64,000 bases of DNA from Callorhinus ursinus (lineage: Eukaryota > Chordata > Mammalia > Carnivora > Otariidae): positions 8,309,470-8,373,469 of the forward strand of contig NW_020312867.1 in assembly GCF_003265705.1 (NCBI RefSeq), in the 5' to 3' direction. Position 1 is the first letter of the stretch. Each line of letters opens with the position of its first letter. This document shows, one piece after another, positions 57,995-64,000 of the stretch. Below the pieces are notes generated by a model that saw only the letters and a program-made list of their open reading frames with translations, did not search any database and was not told where the DNA came from. The position numbers were made by a program, and so were the translations under genes.

Positions 57995-59029
57995 TCCACC
58001 CTCCCTCCCTGGCTCTTCCAGCCCCCACTGGTAGACTCTACTTTGTCCCACTGTTTAGGACCACAGTGAACAGCTTGAGGGCAGGATGTGTCTGAATTCC
58101 GTCTGGGTCCCAGACCGCTTGCCTGGAACACAGCCGGCCCTCAGGAAGGGCTTGGCAACCGGCCCAGGCAGACAATCCCTCTCCCAACCCGGGGCAGCGG
58201 GCAACCCACTCAGAGCCAGGCTCTGCCCAGGCTGTCCCCACTTTCCAGTAAATGGAGAGGAGAGGTATGGTGTGCTCTGCTGCCTGGCTTTTCTACTCGT
58301 GGCACCGAAAGCATTTTCCTGAGTGCCACCACAAACAGGGAGGGGCGGTGACCATTCCTGCCCAATGGGTGTCCAGATGTGCCCCCCTCCACCCAGATCT
58401 TCAGAACCCTCCACAGAACTCAGCTCCTGGAGTGGCCCAAAGACCTCCCCTCCCAGACCAGCATGCTGATGCCTCCATATCCCAAGGAAACTCAGGACAC
58501 TCAAATTCTGGGAGCAGGGCTTTCTTTCACCTAGCAGGAACCCAAAACTTTTTCTTAGGATGCCAGAGTTAGGAAAAGGGCAGAGAAAAAAGAGGCTCCC
58601 TGTCACCCAGAGTTGTGATGTCTCCACACAGATTCAGAGATCCCCACCAGTCCCCACCAGTTATACAAGGGCATGCCCAATTACCTGCCCCCCCCCCCCA
58701 CACACAAGCAGAAACAAACTGACAAAGACGCTGGTGTCCACTGCTCACCGCACCAGTAACACTCCAATCACTCACATTTCATCTGCAGTCCAACAGGACC
58801 CGAAAGACACAGCCCAGATCCACACGCACACCCCCAGGAACCTTTACCACAGGCAGCGCCCAGACATGGGAAGCCGCGCAGTGTGACCCCAAGATCCGCA
58901 GACCACGCTGGGACTCACACCCCGGGAAGGGGCAGAGCTGGTTACGCACACACAGTGAACTACCCCCCCGCCCCGGACGACACCCACCGAGACCCGCCTG
59001 GGGCCCAGCACCCCACCCCACCCCACACC

Positions 59030-60250
59030 CCGCGCGCACTAACACGCGGGGAGACAGACGCACAGCGGCCGTGGGTGAAGCTTCACAAAACCCCATCGAT
59101 ACACACACGCACGAGTTGTACACAAAGCCTCGGGGCGCGCACAAACGCACACGCAGGTCCACGCTGTTATACCCAAAGTTCCGCGCAGAAAACCCCAGCA
59201 CCCCGGCTGCCCGCCGCACCGCGCGCCCGCCTGTCCGCAGCTCACACCCCCTGTTCCTGCCCTTGACCACAAACGCGGCGGGGCCGGCCCAGGCCGGAGC
59301 CGGCCGGGCGGCGCCGGTAGCAGGGCGGCCAGGCGGCCCAGGGAGGCCCGACTCCTCGCGGACTCCCGTGCGCCCGGGTTCCCCTCGCCGCGTGTCCTTC
59401 GGCCGGGCCGCGAGGTCAGGCTAGCTCTCCCTTGCCGGCCCTCCGCGCCCGGGGCCCTCGGCCTCCTGCCGGCCCCCGCCGTTCCCGGTCCGCGTGCGTA
59501 CCTGCGCGGGGCCTCCCTCCCCGTCTCCGCGCGCGGGAGACGCGGGTACCGGCGGCCCGCGGCCCGGGGCAGGGGCGCGTCCTCCCCGGGCGCCCGCCCG
59601 CCTCCCCGCACCGGCGCCCGCCCGCCCGCCGGTGTCTCCGCTGCGGCGCAGCCCGGACGCGCGCGGGCCCGGCCGCCACCGCCTCGCCCTCCCCGGCTCC
59701 CGCCCCCTCCCCGGCCCGGCCCGGAGCCGCTGCGGAGGCGCACGTACCTGCTCGCGCCGCGCGGGGCTCTCTGGCGGCGGCCGCTGGGGGCTCCGAGGAG
59801 GGAGGGGCAGGGGCGGGGGCCGGGGAGCTCCGGGCGCCGCCGATCGAGCTCCGCCCGCGGCCGGCGAGGGCGCCCGGAGAGTTAGCGCGGGGAGGGACCG
59901 GGAGGCGGGTAGCAGGCTGGGTGTCGTGCTGGCGGGGGATCGGGCTCCTGCCCCTCCCCGTCCCCGGAGGGCTTATCCGTTTCGCCAGCGCCCCAGCTCG
60001 GGGAATTGAAGCTCTGAGCCCGCGGGGCCGGGTGCAGGGGCGGGGCGCGGGGGTGGGTGCTGAGGGCGACCCCTCCCCCGCCGCCTGCCTCCCCCGCCCC
60101 CCCACCCAAATCCCCCGCTGGGATGTGCCTGCCGCACGGAGCCGCGTCGCTCCCTCCGCCCCCACCCCCTCCAACACGCACAGCCACCAGGTGGGACCCG
60201 AGTCCTCTCCCAGGTCCTTAGATCGGGACAGTCTTCCCAGGCGCGAGCGG
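59030..60250 (-). promoter_or_regulatory. TMEM74B: CpG-island promoter of TMEM74B
   Basis: About 1.2 kb of extremely G+C- and CpG-rich sequence with many GC boxes. On the reverse strand it has a strong donor GCGAGCAG|GTACGTG (exon end 59748, GT at 59747-59746) and a second donor at 59502/59501, so at least two 5' exon ends are possible. Long frames across the island on both strands are expected from composition and are not evidence of coding. The island may also drive + strand transcription, which cannot be judged here. Confidence 0.75.
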
Positions 60251-60389
60251 CTCCGTGGCTCAAGGGCGCCACCTGAAGGCTGAAAGGAAGCTTCTGATGA
60301 ACACCCCCCCTCCTTTTCCCGGCTCTTCTTTGTGGGACAGTGGGGTGTACAGTCCAAGGTGGGTGTTCTCTTGGGGAATTGCCAATGGC

Positions 60390-60600
60390 TGCACACATGG
60401 TCGCCCTTCAAGGCCCCGCTGCAGTGCCTCCTCCCCTGGGAAGCCTACCTCGGGCCCCTTCAGCTGGGCTGGCCCTTTGCCTGCATTATCGCTCTGATCT
60501 CTGAAAGTTATTTTCTTTGCGGGTCAGCCTCCCTCATCCGACTGGCCGCTCCTGGAGGCCAGCCCGGTCTGATCCCCTAGAGCCCAGCGCAGTGTGCGAG
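60390..60600 (+). mobile_element. L2 3' end, sense
   Basis: CCCTTCAAGGCCCCGCTGC, CTCCCCTGGGAAGCCTACC, GACTGGCCGCTCCTGGAGGC fit the L2 tail. Confidence 0.55.
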
Positions 60601-61289
60601 GATGAAAGGTGGGTAGGCGCTCACTGTTTCTTTCCTTTGCAGGGCCCAGATTAAGGTGGAATCAGGGGAGGTGCCCGGAGCGCAAAAGTGAGGGTGACAC
60701 TCCGTCTCTGGAGGCCCAGGGCCAGCCCCGAGAGAAGTTCGGTCCGAAGATCATGGGGTTTCCACGAAGACTTGGAGGCCAGTTCACTTGCTTGTCCTCA
60801 GCTAAGTCATCTCACCTTTGTGAGCCTCAGCGTTCACCTCTGTCGGTGGGATCATGAAAATGCGGGCCCTGGGGGCTTTCAGAAGACCAGCCGGGTCCGG
60901 CCACCTGGAAGGGTAGGCAGAAGAGGGTGCCCTGTCCTGGCTCCTCAGCCACCTCATGGGAGAGCCTGACACGTCCTGCTCCAAAGGCCTGTGCCGTCCT
61001 TGTCAACCAGGATGGCCTGGAAACCGGGTGCCTGCGCCTTTGAGGCTGGAGTGATGGAGCCCTGGGTGGGACCTCGGAGGTGGGGAGGCTTCAGTCTCTC
61101 CCTGCCTTCAGAGGCTGGCCTCTTGCTCAGGACTTTGAGGGGAAGCTAGCTGTGACCCCAGACTCCCGTGTGCCTGCCGGCACTGCCACTCCCAGCCGTA
61201 TGTCACCTGGAGCCCAGCTTCTCGTCTGTGAAATGGACGTAGTAGGGGCTCCGGTGATTGGCTGAGACCTCTGTGTAAAGCGCTCCCTG

Positions 61290-61770
61290 TTCCCTCCGGA
61301 GTGCGCAGTCCTGCTTCAGAGCCTTTGCCTGTGCTGTTCCTTCTTCCCGGGACACTCTTCTGCCTGATATCCCCAGGGCTCGCTCCTGTCCTTCCTTCAA
61401 GTCCTTGGTCAGATGCCCCCTTCTTGGAGACACCTTCCCAGACCATCCTTTTAAAACTAGCAGTGTCCCAACACCCTTTACTCCTATTCATCCTTTGGAT
61501 GAATTTTTTTCCATAGCAGTTATCAAACTCCTGACATGACTGTGTATGCACACAGGTTAGTATACGCATGTACATTTCCTCTGAATTTTTCTCCATTGCA
61601 TTTATCAACTCCTGACATGAGCTTATTTCTTTGTTTTTGTCACGCCCACTAAAAAGTAAGTACCAAGAGGCAGAAGCTTTTCCTGTCTCCCTCCCTTCTG
61701 TATCCCCAGAGACTAGAAAAGGGGCCAACCCATAGAAGGCCCTTGATAAATATTTATTAACTGGGGAATG
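61290..61770 (+). mobile_element. L2 3' end, sense, with an internal rearrangement
   Basis: GCCTGTGCTGTTCCTTCTTCC, CTTCAAGTCCTTGGTCAG, CACCTTCCCAGACCATCC and terminal TGATAAATATTTATTAACTG are a good L2 3' end. Within it, about 40 nt of L2 is duplicated at 61501-61540 and 61583-61620 around a foreign 40-nt insert (61541-61580). Confidence 0.75.
61541..61580 (+). repeat. 40-nt insert copied from or shared with 62743-62782
   Basis: Begins TGTGTATGCACACAGGTTAG and ends TACATTTCCT. It matches 62743-62782 at 39 of 40 positions in the same orientation (the one change is G to A within a CG/CA). Confidence 0.9.
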
Positions 61771-61949
61771 AAGCAAATGAGCCAATATTTACTGAGCACC
61801 TGTCATACACTGGTTAACTAGGTAAACTGCAGCCCTACCTTCAAGAAGCTCGTATTCTAGTGGGAGGAAGGGGCGAGAGAATGTAACACTGCTTCCGCAG
61901 TAAAGGCCATAAAGCAAAAGTACGCAGTGCTGTGCCGAGACTGCGGCAG

Positions 61950-62200
61950 GGTGCTGACCTAGTCCGGGAGATGGGGATGGCTCCCCTGCCCAAGCAAGGA
62001 TTGGGCTGAGGTCCAAAGGATGAATAGGGGCAGCCAGATAAAGAGGGCAGGGGAAAGAGGCCTGCCCAGCAGAGGGACTGGCATGCGCAAAGACCCTGGG
62101 AGAGAAGGACTGTGTGAGGCTTGGCAGAGGTGGCTGCCATGGAGGAACATGGGAGGAGATGAGACTGGACTGTCGGCAAGCCAGGTGGCTGCAGAGCTCG
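61950..62200 (-). mobile_element. L2 fragment, reverse
   Basis: GAGGTCCAAAGGATGAATAG, AGAGGGACTGGCATGCGCAAAG, GTGTGAGGCTTGGCAGAGG resemble a reversed L2. Confidence 0.5.
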
Positions 62201-62280
62201 CCACGGAGTTTGTTCTTACCCACAGAGCCGTGGGAGCCACTGATGCGTGTGAGTAAAGGGTTAACAAAACCTCTTCCGCT

Positions 62281-62370
62281 TTTGCATGAGAATTTGACCT
62301 TTGGTTAACTATCTAGCTCTGTTTCCTTGGAAACAGATAAACATATGTCCACTATGTTACTAGGCAACAT
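62281..62370. promoter_or_regulatory. dense cluster of factor-site-like motifs
   Basis: TTTGCAT (octamer-like, 62281-62287), TGACCTTTG (nuclear-receptor half site, 62296-62304), GGTTAAC (HNF1-like half site, 62303-62309), the perfect palindrome GTTTCCTTGGAAAC (62321-62334, RFX-like) and GTTACTAGGCAAC (62356-62368, X-box-like) within 90 nt of non-repetitive DNA. A possible enhancer; inference only. Confidence 0.35.
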
Positions 62371-62446
62371 TGCTATAATAAAAATGACCCCTGAGGAAGA
62401 GACTGGAATGATCCATATGGTAATTGATTAGAAGCGGAGATATCAG

Positions 62447-62607
62447 GGTTGCCTGGGTGGCTCACACGGTTAAGTGGTTAAGCGTCTGACTTCAGCTCAG
62501 GTCAAGATCTCAGGGTCCTGGGATCTAGCCCTCCACTGGGCTCCCTGCTCAGCAAGGAGTCTGCTTGTTCCTCTCCCTCCCCTTCTGCCCCTCCCCCTGC
62601 TTGTGCG

Positions 62608-62642
<35 letters not shown>

Positions 62643-62669
62643 ATAAATAAAAATCTTAAAAAAAAAACT
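62447..62669 (+). mobile_element. Can-SINE with 11-nt target-site duplication
   Basis: GGAGATATCAG at 62436-62446 and 62670-62680 flanks a full-length forward element with a long CT microsatellite and AGATAAATAAAAATCTT tail. The tRNA-like head has an internal 9-10 nt duplication (GGTTAAGTGGTTAAGCG). Confidence 0.95.
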
Positions 62670-62742
62670 GGAGATATCAGTATGAACTCATGTTTAGCTT
62701 AATTTAAATGCAGAAGATTACATACAGAAATATTTATAGATA

Positions 62743-62782
62743 TGTGTATGCACACAGGTTAGTATACACATGTACATTTCCT
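62743..62782 (+). repeat. 40-nt partner of 61541-61580
   Basis: The same sequence with one difference, embedded in old L1-like DNA just right of the Can-SINE. Which copy is the source is not certain, but this one is not flanked by a duplication. Confidence 0.85.
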
Positions 62783-62972
62783 TTATCAGCTCAGAGAGCC
62801 TAGACAATGATACTGGACAGCAGCAAGCACAGGTGGTATCCAAACTTGGTTTCTAATACCATCCACCAACACAAGAAACCAGGGAGAAACAGCTGATTCT
62901 GGAACTGGAGCAGGACATATACAAGATGAGCATGGAGTGCCTTAGGGTTCCAGGAAGGAAGGAAGTCCTCCA

Positions 62973-62973
<1 letters not shown>

Positions 62974-63008
<35 letters not shown>

Positions 63009-63019
63009 GCACACACACA
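62974..63019. repeat. CA microsatellite
   Basis: About 22 AC units with two ACGC interruptions. Likely polymorphic. Confidence 0.95.
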
Positions 63020-64000
63020 GGAGGATGGAGGTGTGTCAAAGGCCATCGGGAGCACCTGAAAGAGCTTTCAAAAGCTGGACAATTTTGGGCAAATAAAATA
63101 ATATTGGATTGTAACCTAAAGTATGATAAATGAAAAAGAGGGGGAGAAAAGATAAATCTCCCATGCATAATTCCAAATATATAGATACTTCATCCTCAAG
63201 GAGAGGGGAACAATAACTCCCCAGTTCTTAACAGTGGGCTGAGCATCGTGATCTTCAGGGAGCACAGTATGAAGAGGGAGTAACTTTACAAGGAGAGATA
63301 CGTGACAAACCTGACTACCTCAGCCACGTGGTCAAGGTCAACATCAACAGTCAGATTATGTTGATAGCATGTACCCTTGATAGGCTATCATGAGGACGGC
63401 ACTTTACCTCTGTGGTCTTCCTCCCAAAACCCACAACCCCAGTCTAATTATGAGATAAACATCAGACACATCCCAATTGAGGGATATTATACCAAAATGC
63501 CTGACCAGTTCTCCTCAAGACTGTCAAGGTCATCAAAAACAGGGCAAGTCTGAGAAACTGTCACAGCCAAGAGGAGCCTAAAGGGACGTGACAACTAAAT
63601 GTAGTGTGGTATCCCCAGTGGGATCCTGGACAGAAAAAGGACATTAGGTAAATACTAAGGAACTCTGAATAAGTAGGGCTTTAGCTAATAATAATGTATC
63701 CATTTTGGTTCATTAATTGTAACAAATGTCCTGTACTAACGTAAGATGTTAATAATAGGGGAACCTGGGTGCCAGGTCTATGGGAACTCTCTGTACTACC
63801 TTCCCAATTTTTCTATAAATCTAGAATTGTTCTAAAAAATAATTTTTTAAAAAACAAGGATCGAGAGATTGGTAACCTACATCTGGACTGGAAGGAACAA
63901 TAAATACCTGGTGGAAAATCATACTTTGGGCTTCCTGAGCACGGTGACTCATGTAACTGGGCAGGTCCAAAGATGTGGGCTCCCATGGGGCATGAAGCTT

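Larger units (their letters stand above)
62690..63850 (+). mobile_element. old LINE-1 3' UTR-like sequence, sense
   Basis: AAGACTGTCAAGGTCATCAA, GAGCCTAAAGGGACGTGACA, TGGATCCTGGACAGAAAAAGG, GTAAATACTAAGGAACTCTG and terminal AATTGTTCTAAAAAATAA follow an L1M-type 3' end. A CA microsatellite lies inside it. Confidence 0.5.
60250..64000. other. intergenic, right end of the window
   Basis: No gene supported. It contains L2 pieces (60390-60600 +, 61290-61770 +, 61950-62200 -), a 40-bp templated insertion (61541-61580), a cluster of transcription-factor-like palindromes (62281-62370), a Can-SINE (62447-62669), a CA microsatellite (62974-63019) and old L1-like sequence (62690-63850). Confidence 0.6.

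Noticed and set aside
58779..59270. 163-codon - strand frame rich in Cys, Val and Arg
   Set aside because: It arises from the GT/CA- and CpG-rich edge of the island; no start context, domain or splice support.
59416..60411. 331-codon open frame on the - strand in the CpG island
   Set aside because: Composition (Arg, Pro, Gly, Ala) is that of GC-rich DNA read in any frame, overlapping frames on the other strand are equally long, and it crosses a good splice donor. Kept only as a finding about in-frame openness, not as a gene.
62974..63019. CRISPR-like or satellite array
   Set aside because: It is a simple CA microsatellite; no repeat-spacer structure exists in the window.

Overview
This is mammalian nuclear DNA, very probably from a caniform carnivore and more likely an arctoid (bear, pinniped or mustelid lineage) than a dog or cat. 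Three things point there. Ten copies of a tRNA-Lys-type Can-SINE are present, with the GGGCGCCTGGGTGGCTCAG head and CTCTCTCT/AAATAAAATCTT tail. Two LINE-1 3' ends are of the carnivore type. The young canid SINEC_Cf type and the felid type are both absent. Gene order matches human 20p13 (PSMF1 then TMEM74B in opposite orientation, recalled knowledge). No prokaryotic genes, CRISPR arrays, operons or structural RNA genes were found.

Layout. Positions 1-1790 are upstream flank. A CpG island at about 1795-2370 holds the PSMF1 promoter and first coding exon. PSMF1 (proteasome inhibitor PI31) runs on the + strand from ATG 2067 to stop 42188 in seven coding exons: 2067-2195, 8655-8807, 11023-11105, 22214-22399, 40715-40768, 41449-41607 and 42137-42188. 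Every junction is GT..AG, the phases join without error, and the conceptual protein is 271 residues ending in the HbYX-type tail MYL. A polyadenylation signal lies at 42913. From about 43 to 55 kb is intergenic DNA with old L1, L2, MIR and MER5 remnants. TMEM74B lies on the - strand: its main coding exon is 55789-55047 and its promoter is a very GC-rich CpG island at about 59.0-60.25 kb. From 60.25 kb to the end is intergenic DNA with L2, one Can-SINE and old L1 sequence.

Most of the window is intron and repeat. The big PSMF1 introns 3 and 4 hold a 4.6-kb antisense LINE-1 with nested SINEs, two sense LINE-1 blocks, and a fossil hAT-like DNA transposon split by two SINEs.

There is no clear new biological system. 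The observations most worth checking are: (a) a 163-bp, about 94% identical direct repeat bracketing PSMF1 exons 2-3; (b) an open, very basic reading frame running directly and in frame into PSMF1 exon 4, a candidate alternative N-terminus; (c) a 442-bp non-L1 insert inside the antisense LINE-1 with a 12-nt target-site duplication; (d) a 40-bp templated insertion copied between 61.5 kb and 62.7 kb; (e) clusters of RFX, HNF and SRF-like sites outside the repeats; and (f) an uncertain 5' coding exon of TMEM74B. Repeat boundaries were judged by eye and are approximate. Identifications of human orthologues rest on recalled protein sequences, not on a search.
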